From Pseudonocardia autotrophica (lineage in GTDB: Bacteria > Actinomycetota > Actinomycetes > Mycobacteriales > Pseudonocardiaceae), in contig NZ_JNYD01000022.1 of NCBI RefSeq assembly GCF_000717175.1, positions 124,001 to 188,000 on the forward strand: a DNA stretch of 64,000 nt, read 5' to 3'. The notes below the pieces were generated by a model, which did no database searches, was not told the origin of the DNA, and saw only the letters and a list, made by a program, of their open reading frames with translations. Positions within the stretch are counted from its first letter, which is position 1. Every line of letters begins with the position of its first letter. Shown piece by piece: positions 1 through 8,278 of the stretch. The position numbers and the translations under genes were made by a program.

Positions 1-952
1 GGGTCAGCTCGTCGGCGTCGTGCCGCCCGGCCCACTCGGCGACGATCGCGTCGATCTCGTCCTGGTGCTCGCCGCGGGGCACGTGCGTGGCGAAACGCGG
101 GTCGGACACCAGGTCCTCGCGGCCCATCGCGGCGCAGAGCCGGGCGAACACGGTGTCCTGGTTGGCCGCGATGATCAGCCAGCGGCCGTCGCGGCTGCGG
201 TAGAGGTTCGACGGCGCGAGCTTGTCCAGCCGGGTGCCCGACGGCTGCCGCACCAGACCGGTGGCGTCGTAGTCCGGGATGACCGACTCCAGCATCGCCA
301 GGCACGCTTCGGCCAGCGCGACGTCGACGACCTGGCCCTTGCCCTGGTGCGGGCCCTGTTGCCCGCGGGCGAGGAGCGCGGCGAGCACGCCCTGCATCGC
401 GAACATCCCGCCCAGGGAGTCGCCGATCGACAGCGCCGCGCGCGGCGGCGGCCCGCCGGGGAAGCCGTTGAGGTACCGCATGCCGCCCGCCGCCTCGGCC
501 ACAGAGGCGTAGCCGGGACGACGGCTGAGCGGGCCGGTCTGCCCGTACCCGGAGACCCGGGCGAGGACCAGCCCAGGGTTGCGGGCGGAGAGCACGTCGT
601 AGCCCAGGCCCCAGCGCTCCAGGGTGCCGGGGCGGAAGCTCTCGACCACGACGTCCGCGGTGTCGACCAGGCGCAGGAAGAGCTCGCGGCCCTCGTCGCG
701 GCGCAGGTCGAGGGTGATGCACCGCTTGTTGCGGGCGTGCACCGTCCAGAAGAAGTGGTGGCCGTCCTGCTCGGCCTGGCCCCACAGGCGCAGCGGGTCG
801 GGCCGGTCCGGGGCCTCGACCTTGATCACGTCCGCGCCGTGGTCGGCGAGCAGCCGGCCGCAGAAGGGACCGGCGATGAGCGTGCCGAGCTCCAGCACAC
901 GCACGCCGTCCAGGGCGCCGGGCGCGGGGTCGGTGGTGTCGTCGTCGAGCAC
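1..952 (-). CDS. CaiB/BaiF family (class III) CoA-transferase, C-terminus cut by window edge
   Basis: Reverse-strand translation gives a family III CoA-transferase: an N-terminal LDGVRVLELGTLIAGPFCGR stretch, then ADVIKVEAP, RNKRCITLDLR, VVVESFRPG, and GKGQVVDVAL, which is where this family carries its catalytic aspartate. These enzymes move CoA between carboxylic acids, often starting breakdown of an organic acid. The start is taken as GTG at 952; there is no clear ribosome binding site, so it is uncertain. It lies downstream of, and on the same strand as, the AraC-type regulator, and opposite an aldehyde dehydrogenase and a monooxygenase, which suggests one catabolic locus. The substrate cannot be told from sequence. 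The protein continues beyond position 1. Confidence 0.85.
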   Translation of the reverse strand, partial: MLDDDTTDPAPGALDGVRVLELGTLIAGPFCGRLLADHGADVIKVEAPDRPDPLRLWGQAEQDGHHFFWTVHARNKRCITLDLRRDEGRELFLRLVDTADVVVESFRPGTLERWGLGYDVLSARNPGLVLARVSGYGQTGPLSRRPGYASVAEAAGGMRYLNGFPGGPPPRAALSIGDSLGGMFAMQGVLAALLARGQQGPHQGKGQVVDVALAEACLAMLESVIPDYDATGLVRQPSGTRLDKLAPSNLYRSRDGRWLIIAANQDTVFARLCAAMGREDLVSDPRFATHVPRGEHQDEIDAIVAEWAGRHDADELT

Positions 953-1030
953 GTCCGTGACGGTAGGAGGCGCGGGACGGCCCGGCTATCCGATGGCGGT
1001 GACCCGATATCCGCCGAGCGCCGTCCGGGG

Positions 1031-2040
1031 CTATCCGGCGCGCTCGCGCAGGGTCTCGCGCGGCAGCTCGCCGAACCGCTCCCGGTACTGCTGGGCGAAG
1101 CGGCTCTGGTGGAAGAAGCCCCAGCGCAGCGCCACGTCCGTGACCCGGGTCGACGCCGGGTCGCAGCGCAGCAGCTCGGCGCGGACGTGGTCGAGCCGGA
1201 TGCGCCGCAGGTGGTTCATCGGCGACTCGCCGAGCTCCTGCTGAAAGGTCGCGTGCAGGGTCCGGACGCTCATGCAGCCCACCCGGGCCAGCTCCTGCGG
1301 GGTGAGCGGCTCGTCGGCGTGCTGCTCCATGTAGTCGAGGACGGGCCGCAGCCGCCCCGAGCGGGCGGGATCGGCCGGTGCGAGGAGGGCGTCGGTGTGC
1401 TGGTGCCGGCCCGCGTGCAGCAGCTGCGTCATCACGAACGCCTCGTACTGCTCGCGCGCGATCGGCATGTCGGCCAGCCCGCCGGGCCGGTCCAGCTCGC
1501 GCACGAAGAACTCGACCGACGCCAGCAGCGTGCGGCCGGCCGCGGTGGTGAGGTCGATCCCGTAGTCGAAGTCCAGCACCTCGTGCACGGGCCGGTTGAG
1601 CTGCTCGCTCAGGTGGTCCTCCAGGCTGCGCCGCGGGATCTTGAGGATCAGCTGCTCCGCGTCGGGGGCCAGCGAACGGTGTTCTCCTGGTCCGGCAGCA
1701 GCACGATGCCGCTGGTCCGGGCAGTGGTGGTGGCGCGTCCGCCGTCCGTGCGGTTGGCCTCGGTGCGACCCGCCGTCGTCAGGTTGACGTGGTAGCAGTC
1801 CTCGGTCGGCGGCATGACGAGCTTCGCGGCCGACTTGTACGTGAGGTAGCCCAGTGTGAACAGCCGGTCCGAGGTGGCGTTGAGCGTCATCTCGAGCCGG
1901 TCGTCCGGCGCGGTCAGGTCGTGGTCGAGGTACACCCGCGTCACGGCCTCGCGGGCCTCGTCCAGGCTGTGGGTGTCCAGGATCGGGTAGCGCGTGAGAC
2001 GGGCGGGAAGGACCTGCACGGGCTCGGCAGCGACCTCCAT
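1031..2040 (-). pseudogene. AraC-family transcriptional regulator, split by a frameshift
   Basis: Two reading frames together make one AraC regulator. The first (ATG at 2040, preceded by GAGGAGG) encodes the N-terminal ligand-binding domain up to DQENTVRW. The second, in another frame, carries on with PDAEQLILKIPRRSLEDHL and ends in a full AraC helix-turn-helix domain (LTPQELARVGCMSVRTLHATF, then TDVALRWGFFHQSRFAQQYR). The break is at a run of five C on the minus strand (1664-1668); one more base would join the frames exactly. So the gene is either recently broken, or the run was miscounted in sequencing. It sits between the CoA-transferase and the divergent aldehyde dehydrogenase, and probably regulated them. 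Confidence 0.8.
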
Positions 2041-2347
2041 CCGGACACCTCCTCGTGTCATGGGCGCGGCGCGCTCCCTCACCGCGCTGCGGGCGGCGGG
2101 GGAGCCGCCCGATCAAGGCGCCTCCGACAGTAGGGAACCCCGGGCGTCCACTACTAGCCCGAGAGCGCGGCGCGCTATCCGCTGAGTGCAGCGCCGGACG
2201 CCCAGGGTGTGCCCCTGATCTCGCACGGAACGGCTCCGCGACTGCGGTCCGCGGATATCGGCGGCCCCCGCCGGATCCCTAGCGTCCCTCGTCGTCCGCC
2301 GCCGGATCCGCGGCCGCACCCCGCACCAGTGGAAGAAGGAGAGGTCG
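2041..2347. promoter_or_regulatory. Divergent intergenic region between AraC regulator and aldehyde dehydrogenase
   Basis: This 307-bp stretch separates two divergent genes and should hold both promoters and any AraC-type binding sites. A strong ribosome binding site (AGAAGGAGAGG) lies just before the dehydrogenase ATG, and GAGGAGG lies before the regulator ATG. I could not identify a convincing -35/-10 pair, and I see no gene in it. Confidence 0.5.
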
Positions 2348-3826
2348 ATGACGACATCCCTCGAGGAGCTGAAGCTCTTCATCGGCGGCAAGCCCGTCGA
2401 CGCCCGCTCGGGCCGCACGTTCGAGTCGCTCAACCCGTACACCGGTGAGCCGTGGGCCCGCCTCGCCGACGGCGGCCCGGAGGACGTCGACGAGGCCGTT
2501 GCCGCCGCCCGCTCCGCGTTCGAGGGCGAGTGGGGCACGATGACCGGCTTCCAGCGCGCCGCGATCATGCGGAAGTGCGGGGACGCCATCGCCGCCGACG
2601 CCGAGCGTCTGGCCCGCCTGGAGGTCAACGACTCCGGCAAGCTGCTGCGCGAGATGCTCGGCCAGCTGAAGTCGCTGCCGCAGTGGTACTACTACTTCTC
2701 CGGGCTGGCCGACAAGGTCGAGGGCCGGACCGTGCCGCCGGTCAACCCGAACTACTTCGGCTACACCACCCGCGAGCCCGTCGGCGTGGTCGGCGCGATC
2801 ACGCCGTGGAACTCGCCGCTGCTGCTGCTGACGTTCAAGCTGGCCCCGGCCCTGGCCGCCGGCTGCACGATGGTCGTCAAGCCGTCGGAGCACGCGCCCG
2901 CCTCGACCGTGGCGTTCGCCGAGATCCTGCACGAGGCCGGGTTGCCGGCGGGCGTGCTCAACGTCGTGACGGGCTGGGACCGGTCCACCGGCGAGGCCCT
3001 GTCCACGCACCCCGGCGTCGACAAGGTCGCCTTCACCGGCTCGTCGGCGACCGGCGCGAAGGTCGCCCAGGCCGCGGTGGCCAACTTCAACCGGGTCACC
3101 CTGGAGCTGGGCGGCAAGTCCCCGCAGATCGTCTTCCCCGACGCCGACCTCGACGCCGCGGCGAACGGCCTGGTCGCGGGGGTGTTCGCGGCCACCGGGC
3201 AGACCTGCATGGCCGGCTCCCGGTTGATCGTGCACGCCGACGTGCACGACGCCCTGGTCGAGAAGGTCGTCGCCCGCGCGAACGCCATCGTGCTCGGCGA
3301 CCCGACCGAGGCCGACACCGAGATGGGCCCGGTGGCGAACCGGCCGCAGTACGAGAAGGTCCTCGGGTACCTGCAGGGCGCGGCCGCGGAGGGCGCGACC
3401 TTCGCCTGCGGTGGCGAGCCCGACGCCGAGCGGGGCGGGCTGTTCGTCAAGCCCACTGTGGTCACCAACGTGACGCCGGAGAACACCATCGTGCGCGAGG
3501 AGGTGTTCGGGCCGGTCCTGGCCGCCTACACCTTCACGGACGAGGACGAGGCCCTCAAGCTGGCCAACGACACCCCGTACGGGCTGGCCGGCGCGGTCTG
3601 GACCAAGGACGTGCACCGCGCCCACCGCGTCGCCGGCAAGCTCCGCGCAGGCACGGTGTGGATCAACGCCTACCGCGTGATCGCCCCCAACATGCCCTTC
3701 GGCGGCTTCGGGGCCAGCGGCATCGGCCGGGAGAACGGCGTCGACGCGATCAACGAGTACACCGAGAACAAGTCCGTGTTCGTCGAGCTCACCGGCGGCA
3801 CCCGCGACCCCTTCCAGCTCGGCTGA
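2348..3826 (+). CDS. NAD(P)-dependent aldehyde dehydrogenase
   Basis: A 492-residue protein of full family length. It oxidises an aldehyde to the acid using NAD(P)+. Visible marks are the cofactor-binding loop around AITPWNSPLLL, the VKPSEHAP segment, FTGSSATG, the general-base glutamate in LELGGKSPQ, the catalytic cysteine in GQTCMAG and the C-terminal PFGGFGASG. The ATG has a good Shine-Dalgarno sequence. It is followed after a hairpin by a flavin-dependent monooxygenase, so the pair may oxidise and then dehydrogenate one organic substrate, with the nearby CoA-transferase acting on the acid. The substrate is not recognisable. Confidence 0.93.
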   Translation: MTTSLEELKLFIGGKPVDARSGRTFESLNPYTGEPWARLADGGPEDVDEAVAAARSAFEGEWGTMTGFQRAAIMRKCGDAIAADAERLARLEVNDSGKLLREMLGQLKSLPQWYYYFSGLADKVEGRTVPPVNPNYFGYTTREPVGVVGAITPWNSPLLLLTFKLAPALAAGCTMVVKPSEHAPASTVAFAEILHEAGLPAGVLNVVTGWDRSTGEALSTHPGVDKVAFTGSSATGAKVAQAAVANFNRVTLELGGKSPQIVFPDADLDAAANGLVAGVFAATGQTCMAGSRLIVHADVHDALVEKVVARANAIVLGDPTEADTEMGPVANRPQYEKVLGYLQGAAAEGATFACGGEPDAERGGLFVKPTVVTNVTPENTIVREEVFGPVLAAYTFTDEDEALKLANDTPYGLAGAVWTKDVHRAHRVAGKLRAGTVWINAYRVIAPNMPFGGFGASGIGRENGVDAINEYTENKSVFVELTGGTRDPFQLG

Positions 3827-3846
3827 CCCCAGTAACCGTTCCGCAC

Positions 3847-3893
3847 GAACGGCACTCTCGCTCAGCAGGTTCGAGCGAAGGTGCCGCTCGTTC
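3847..3893 (+). terminator. Imperfect hairpin between aldehyde dehydrogenase and monooxygenase
   Basis: An arm reading AACGGCACTCTCGCTC is followed 9 nt later by an imperfect reverse complement (GAGCGAAGGTGCCGCT). It lies 20 nt after the dehydrogenase stop and just before the next gene. It could be a partial terminator or an RNA-stabilising hairpin within an operon; there is no T-tract. Confidence 0.45.
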
Positions 3894-3912
3894 CTCTGCC
3901 CTGGAGACGACC

Positions 3913-5091
3913 ATGACCGTGACCGCCAACGAGCGCCTCGGCCTCGCCCCCACCGACCCCCGCCCCGCGAGCGAGACCCAGCCCGCGGCCGACCGCACCG
4001 AGACCAACCCGCTGTTCGGCGACCAGAAGATGAAGCTGGGCCTGTTCGGCACCAACTGCTCCTACGGGCTGATCATGAGCCACGCCCCGTCGAGCTACGA
4101 GATCACCTGGGAGCACACCAAGGAGATCGCGCAGCGCGCCGACCGGCTCGGGTTCGACGTCCTGGTCCCCGTCGCCCGCTGGAAGGGCTTCGGCGGGTCC
4201 ACGAACTTCAACGGCAACTGCTTCGAGACCTACACCTGGGCGGCGGGCGTCGCCGAGGCGACCGAGCGGATCGCGGTCGCCGCGACGTCGCACCTGCCGA
4301 CGATGCACCCGATCGTCGCGGCCAAGCAGGCGACCACGGTCGACCGCATCTCCGGCGGCCGCTTCGCGCTGAACATGGTGATGGGTTGGGTGCCGCCGGA
4401 GATGGAGATGTTCGGCTCCGAGCAGCGCGAGCACGACGAGCGCTACGCCTACGGCCAGGAGTGGCTGAACTTCGTGAACAAGCTCTGGACCGAGCCGGGC
4501 ACCTTCTCCATCCACTCCAGGTACTTCGACGCCGAGCTGCTCGAGGCCTACCCCAAGCCCCACCAGGGCCCGCGGCCCGCGCTGCTCAACGCGGGCAACT
4601 CGCCATCGGGCATCGAGTTCTCCGCCCGCAACGTCGACTTCAACTTCGCCTCGCTGGACACGCTGGAGAACATCAAGGCGTACGTCGAGAAGGTGAAGTC
4701 GAAGGCCCGCGACGACTACCAGCGCGACATCCACGTGATGACCTACGGCCTCGTCGTCTGCCGGGACACCGAGGAGGAGGCCAAGCGCGCCTTCCAGCAG
4801 GTGGTCGACGAGGGCGACTGGGGCGCCGCGGGCAACGTCATCAAGATCGCAGGGTCCGGGGCCAGCCAGTCCTTCGACCACGCGGTCAAGGAGATGCAGG
4901 AGCGCTTCATCGCCGGCTGGGGCGGCTACCCCATCGTCGGCACCCCCGAGCAGGTCACCGAGGAGCTCGGCAAGCTCAACGAGGCCGGCATGGAGGGCAT
5001 GATCTTCGGGCTCATCGACTACAACGAGGAGCTCAAGTACTTCGGCGACAACGTGATGCCGCTGCTCAAGCAGGCGGGCCTGCGCCACTGA
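3913..5091 (+). CDS. LLM-class FMN-dependent monooxygenase
   Basis: A 392-residue bacterial-luciferase-like protein of the alkanesulfonate-monooxygenase-type branch (SsuD/SfnG/RutA relatives). Features include FGTNCSYGLIMSHAP near the N-terminus, a segment ending ISGGRFALNMVMGW (flavin site region) and GTPEQVTEEL near the C-terminus. These enzymes use FMNH2 from a separate reductase and oxygen to attack sulfones, sulfonates, pyrimidines or similar compounds. No flavin reductase lies in the window. The ATG at 3913 is the first Met in good context; the first 35 residues are low-complexity and may be an extension. Substrate unknown. Confidence 0.85.
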   Translation: MTVTANERLGLAPTDPRPASETQPAADRTETNPLFGDQKMKLGLFGTNCSYGLIMSHAPSSYEITWEHTKEIAQRADRLGFDVLVPVARWKGFGGSTNFNGNCFETYTWAAGVAEATERIAVAATSHLPTMHPIVAAKQATTVDRISGGRFALNMVMGWVPPEMEMFGSEQREHDERYAYGQEWLNFVNKLWTEPGTFSIHSRYFDAELLEAYPKPHQGPRPALLNAGNSPSGIEFSARNVDFNFASLDTLENIKAYVEKVKSKARDDYQRDIHVMTYGLVVCRDTEEEAKRAFQQVVDEGDWGAAGNVIKIAGSGASQSFDHAVKEMQERFIAGWGGYPIVGTPEQVTEELGKLNEAGMEGMIFGLIDYNEELKYFGDNVMPLLKQAGLRH

Positions 5092-5104
5092 CCAGGTCCT
5101 GCGT

Positions 5105-5139
5105 CCCTGCCGACCCGGCCTCGTGCCGGGTCGGCAGGG
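5105..5139 (+). terminator. Strong hairpin terminator after the monooxygenase
   Basis: A perfect 15-bp stem (CCCTGCCGACCCGGC and its complement) with a 5-nt loop, 13 nt after the monooxygenase stop. No T-tract follows, as is common in high-GC actinobacteria. Confidence 0.8.
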
Positions 5140-5177
5140 GTGGTGGTGCGGGGGAACGCGCCGGCGGCCGACTCCAT

Positions 5178-5950
5178 GATCGCTGTGAGTGGGTAGTGGT
5201 GGTTGCGCCGGGAGCACTGGTTGCACGGTCTTCGCGATGATGGAGGGTGTGCGGGCGGTCCGGGCGGCTGGTCGGCTCCAAGATCGCTGTGAGTGGGTAG
5301 TGGTGGTCGTGTCGGGAGCGCTGGCGACACACTCGTCGCGATCATGAAGACGCTTGGGCTGTCCGAGCCGCTGGCCACGCTCAAGATCGTTGTGAGTGGG
5401 CAGTTGTGGTCGTACCGGGAGTACTGGCTGCACGGCCGTCGCGATCATGAGGACGCGTGAGTCGTCGCGGCCGCCGGCCGGTCCCAAGATCGTTGTGAGT
5501 GCGCAGCAGGGGTTGTGCCCGGGGCGCTGGCTGCACGGTCGTCGCGATCTTGAGAGGTTCACGGTGGTCCGGGCCGATGGCCGGCTCCATGATCGCTGCG
5601 AGTGAGCAGTGGTGGTCGTGGCGGGAGCACTGGTTGCACGGTCTTCGCGATCATGGGGGTGCGCGGGCGGTCCGGGCGGCTGGTCGGCTCCAAGATCGCT
5701 GTGAGTGGGTAGTTGTGGTCGTGCCGGGAGCACTGGCTGCACGGTCGTCGCGATCTTGAGGACGCGCGGCTCGTCCGCGCCGGCGGCCGGTCGAAGATCA
5801 CTGTCGTTGTGCAGTGGTGGTCGTGGAGGGAGCACTGGCTGCACGCTCGTCGCGATCACGGACGGTGCGCGAGCGGTCCGGGCCGCCTGCCACCTTCATG
5901 ATCGCTGCGAGTGGGCCGTGGTGGTCCGTGTCCGAAGCTCCGCGGTGATC
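5178..5950. repeat. Tandem array of eight 103-bp repeat units (family A)
   Basis: Units start at GATC at 5178, 5282, 5385, 5488, 5591, 5694, 5796 and 5900, so spacing is 102-104 bp. Each has a conserved half of about 62 bp, opening ATGATCGCTGTGAGTG or AAGATCGCTGTGAGTG and closing GTCGCGATCATG or similar, so it is capped by inverted GATC motifs. The other 41 bp is more variable, but units 1 and 5 share almost the same one, which indicates block duplication. The last unit is shortened. All frames stay open through the array because of its composition, which produces spurious long ORFs on both strands. The array lies between a terminator and the DUF5313 gene, so it is noncoding. It does not look like CRISPR. 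Confidence 0.9.
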
Positions 5951-5989
5951 ACGCAGTCAGTCCACACCCACCCGACTAGCCTCGGTCGC

Positions 5990-6376
5990 GTGGCTGTGCA
6001 GCGGCCGGGTCCCGCCCGGTGGGTCTGGTACGCGGTCGGCGGGCGGCTGCCGGAGCGGTACCGCGAGTGGGTGCTGTACGACGCGACCTGCCCGACCTGG
6101 GTGGCGCGGCACCTGCTGCGCACGGCGCTCCCGCTGACGCTCGTCTCGGTGCCGATCGTGCTGTTCGTGCCCGGGCCGCTGTGGGTGCGGCTGTGCGGGC
6201 TGCTGCTGGGCTGGCTGGTGTCCGCCCAGTTCGCGATCTTCCTGCTGCACGACTCGGTGGACCACCGTGTGCGCAGGGCCGGCTATCCGCCGGGCCACGC
6301 ACAGGCCGTGCGCGATGCCGCGGCCCGCGCCGTCCGGGAGCGCGCCCGGGCCCGGTACGACGACCGCTACCGGTAG
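5990..6376 (+). CDS. DUF5313 family membrane protein
   Basis: A 128-residue protein starting at GTG 5990. It has the typical actinobacterial pattern RPGPARWVWYAVGGRLPERY, then WVLYDATCPTW, two hydrophobic segments (about residues 45-85) and a C-terminal GYPPGHAQAVRD with a basic, arginine-rich tail. The function of this family is unknown; it is expected in the cytoplasmic membrane. The start follows the family A repeat array, so its promoter must lie in the last degenerate repeat unit or in the 40 bp after it. Confidence 0.8.
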   Translation: MAVQRPGPARWVWYAVGGRLPERYREWVLYDATCPTWVARHLLRTALPLTLVSVPIVLFVPGPLWVRLCGLLLGWLVSAQFAIFLLHDSVDHRVRRAGYPPGHAQAVRDAAARAVRERARARYDDRYR

Positions 6377-6423
6377 GGGACCGCGTCGACCCGGCCGCGC
6401 TGCTGGACCGGGCGTCGCGGCGG

Positions 6424-6711
6424 TCAGAACGGGCTGCCCGGCACCATCGGCGGGGCGGGCTGGACGGCCGGCGCACTGAACCCGCCGACCGGGCCGCAGA
6501 GTCCGGCGGGCACGGGCGCGCTGCCCTGCCCGACGGCGACCCCGGTGCCGAGACCGGGCAGGTTCGTGCAGGTGACGTAGGTGGGCGGGCTGAACTGGGC
6601 GAGGGCCGGTGCGGCCCCGCCGGCCCAGACCAGCACCCCGCTGGCGGCGAGGACCAGGCCGGCGCGCAGCGCGGTGCGGGCGCCGGTGCGGCCGGAGGAC
6701 GAGCGACTCAT
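6424..6711 (-). CDS. Small secreted protein
   Basis: A 95-residue protein with a clear signal peptide: basic start, hydrophobic core ALRAGLVLAASGVLVWAGGAAP, then an AxA-type cleavage site (ALA) near residue 38. The mature part is about 57 residues, rich in Pro, Gly and Ala, with two cysteines that could form a disulfide. Its ATG overlaps the stop of the upstream O-antigen-ligase-like gene by 4 nt (ATGA), so it is translationally coupled to it. The function is not recognised; the context suggests a cell-envelope role. Confidence 0.7.
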   Translation of the reverse strand: MSRSSSGRTGARTALRAGLVLAASGVLVWAGGAAPALAQFSPPTYVTCTNLPGLGTGVAVGQGSAPVPAGLCGPVGGFSAPAVQPAPPMVPGSPF

Positions 6712-8117
6712 CGGACGGGCTCCTTCGTGACGGTGTCGGTTCGGGCGGGGGCGGGCAGGAGGGTGGCCACGGCGAGGCACACCAGCAGCGGCAACGCGGG
6801 GACGTGCCAGAGGAAGTCGAGCGCGCTCTGGGTGGCGAACGCGGCGAGGACGGCGAGCGCCCCGGCGGCGCGGAGCGGGAGACGGCGCGCCTTGCGTGCC
6901 CGCCACGCGGCGGCGACCAGCGCGGCGGTACCGGCCAGCACGAGCGTCAGGCCGACGAGTCCGGTCTCCGCGGCGACCTGCAGGTACTCGAGGTGCGTGA
7001 ACCAGGCGTGCACGAGCCGCCCGGCGTGGTCGACGTAGGTGAGGTCCAGCATCCCCGGACCGACGCCCGTCACAGGGGCGGTGGCGAAGTGCGCCAGCGT
7101 CTCCCGGACCAGGTCGACCCGGTCCGCGGACGCGCCGGTCAGCCGGGTCTCGGTGATGGCGTCGACGGCCACGGCCGGGTCGGCCCCGGTCAGCGGGCCG
7201 GTGACGAGGTCGGCGAGGCCGAGCAGCACGGCGCCCAGCGCGGTCCCGGCCGCGGCCCGGCGCCGCCGGTCGGCCGCGAGCAGCACGGCGGCGCCCACCA
7301 CGAGCCCGCCGAGGGCGAGCAGCGGTCGCGCCTCCGCGCCGTCGGGCAGGGAAGGCAGCAGCGCGGCGCACGGCACCGCGACGGCCGGGACCACGGGGTG
7401 GAGACCGCGGACGCCGCGACGCCCGGCGGCGGTCGCCAGTAGCACGGCAATCCCGACCGCGAGGGCCAGTACGGCGCCGCGGCTCATCGTGACCGCGAGC
7501 CCGAGCACCAGGGTCGCGACCACGGCCCGGCGGAGCAGCGAGCGGGTCGCGGGCAGCGTGACCAGCGCGAGCAGCAGGCCGGTGACCAGCGCGGCGCCGG
7601 CCGCGTTGGCGTAGGTGATCGTGGCGGCGGCGCGCCACAGTCCGGAGGAGGGCATCGACAGGGGGGACAGGTGCAGCGCCGTGCCGACCCACCCGGACGC
7701 GGCGACGACCACGGCGAGCGCGAGCGCGACGGTCTGCAGCAGCCGCCGCCCCTCCCCGCCGAGCCCGGCCGCGACCGGCAGGGCGACCGCGAGCAGCAGC
7801 GCGACGGCGGCGGCCGGGACCGCGTAGGCCACGGCGTCGTCGAGCAGGGCCCGGACCAGCACCCACAGCGCGAAGCCGGCCCAGCAGGCCGCCGCGATCG
7901 ACAGCGGGCGCGGAACCGGGGCGCGGTGGACCACGGCCAGGACCCCGGCACCGGCGACGAGCGCGGCGACCACCGTGAACGGGCCGGCGTAGAACGCGCC
8001 CTGGGCCAGGACGGCCACGCCGAGCGCCGTGCCCAGCAGCGTCGCGCGGCCGTCCCACCCGCCCGTCCGGCGGACAAGCGGGGTCGGGCCGGCCGCCCGC
8101 GGCGCGGTGACGATCAT
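6708..8117 (-). CDS. O-antigen ligase / Wzy-like polymerase family membrane protein
   Basis: A 469-residue polytopic protein with about 11-12 hydrophobic segments. Near the C-terminus, the large external loop carries LVRETLAHFATAPVTGVGPG and then FTHLEYLQVAAETG, the pattern of the Wzy/O-antigen ligase family (arginine and histidine residues in the loop, GVGPG turn, H..YLQ..AETG). These proteins join or polymerise lipid-linked sugars on the outer face of the membrane. The ATG at 8117 has GAGGGAG 7 nt upstream and is preferred over an in-frame start further up. It is coupled to the small secreted protein downstream. No glycosyltransferase genes are adjacent, so the glycan cannot be named. Confidence 0.8.
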   Translation of the reverse strand: MIVTAPRAAGPTPLVRRTGGWDGRATLLGTALGVAVLAQGAFYAGPFTVVAALVAGAGVLAVVHRAPVPRPLSIAAACWAGFALWVLVRALLDDAVAYAVPAAAVALLLAVALPVAAGLGGEGRRLLQTVALALAVVVAASGWVGTALHLSPLSMPSSGLWRAAATITYANAAGAALVTGLLLALVTLPATRSLLRRAVVATLVLGLAVTMSRGAVLALAVGIAVLLATAAGRRGVRGLHPVVPAVAVPCAALLPSLPDGAEARPLLALGGLVVGAAVLLAADRRRRAAAGTALGAVLLGLADLVTGPLTGADPAVAVDAITETRLTGASADRVDLVRETLAHFATAPVTGVGPGMLDLTYVDHAGRLVHAWFTHLEYLQVAAETGLVGLTLVLAGTAALVAAAWRARKARRLPLRAAGALAVLAAFATQSALDFLWHVPALPLLVCLAVATLLPAPARTDTVTKEPVR

Positions 8118-8278
8118 GGTGTGTGCTCCCTCACGACTCGGGAGCGTGCACCGTCCGCAGTCGTGGTGCCCTTCGCGCACAAGGCTTCCACTCGACCGTG
8201 TGCCACTCGGCCGCGTGGTTCGAAACGCTTCGTGAGCGACGCGCCGAACCGTAGTCGCTCAGCGTGACGGTCGTGGGA

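Noticed and set aside
20..1795. Long plus-strand ORF of 591 codons
   Set aside because: It is antisense to the CoA-transferase and AraC genes, has Arg/His/Gln-rich composition typical of high-GC shadow frames, and no recognisable domain.
2452..5091. 879-codon ORF joining dehydrogenase region to the monooxygenase
   Set aside because: The first part is out of frame with the dehydrogenase and is a shadow; the monooxygenase has its own ATG at 3913.
3862..5859. Minus-strand ORF of 665 codons crossing the family A repeats
   Set aside because: It is antisense to the monooxygenase gene and open only because the repeats lack stops in all frames; the repeat period is not a multiple of three, so the repeated peptide changes frame.
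5178..5950. CRISPR array
   Set aside because: Repeats are too long (62 bp) and imperfect, the variable parts resemble one another, and no cas gene is present.
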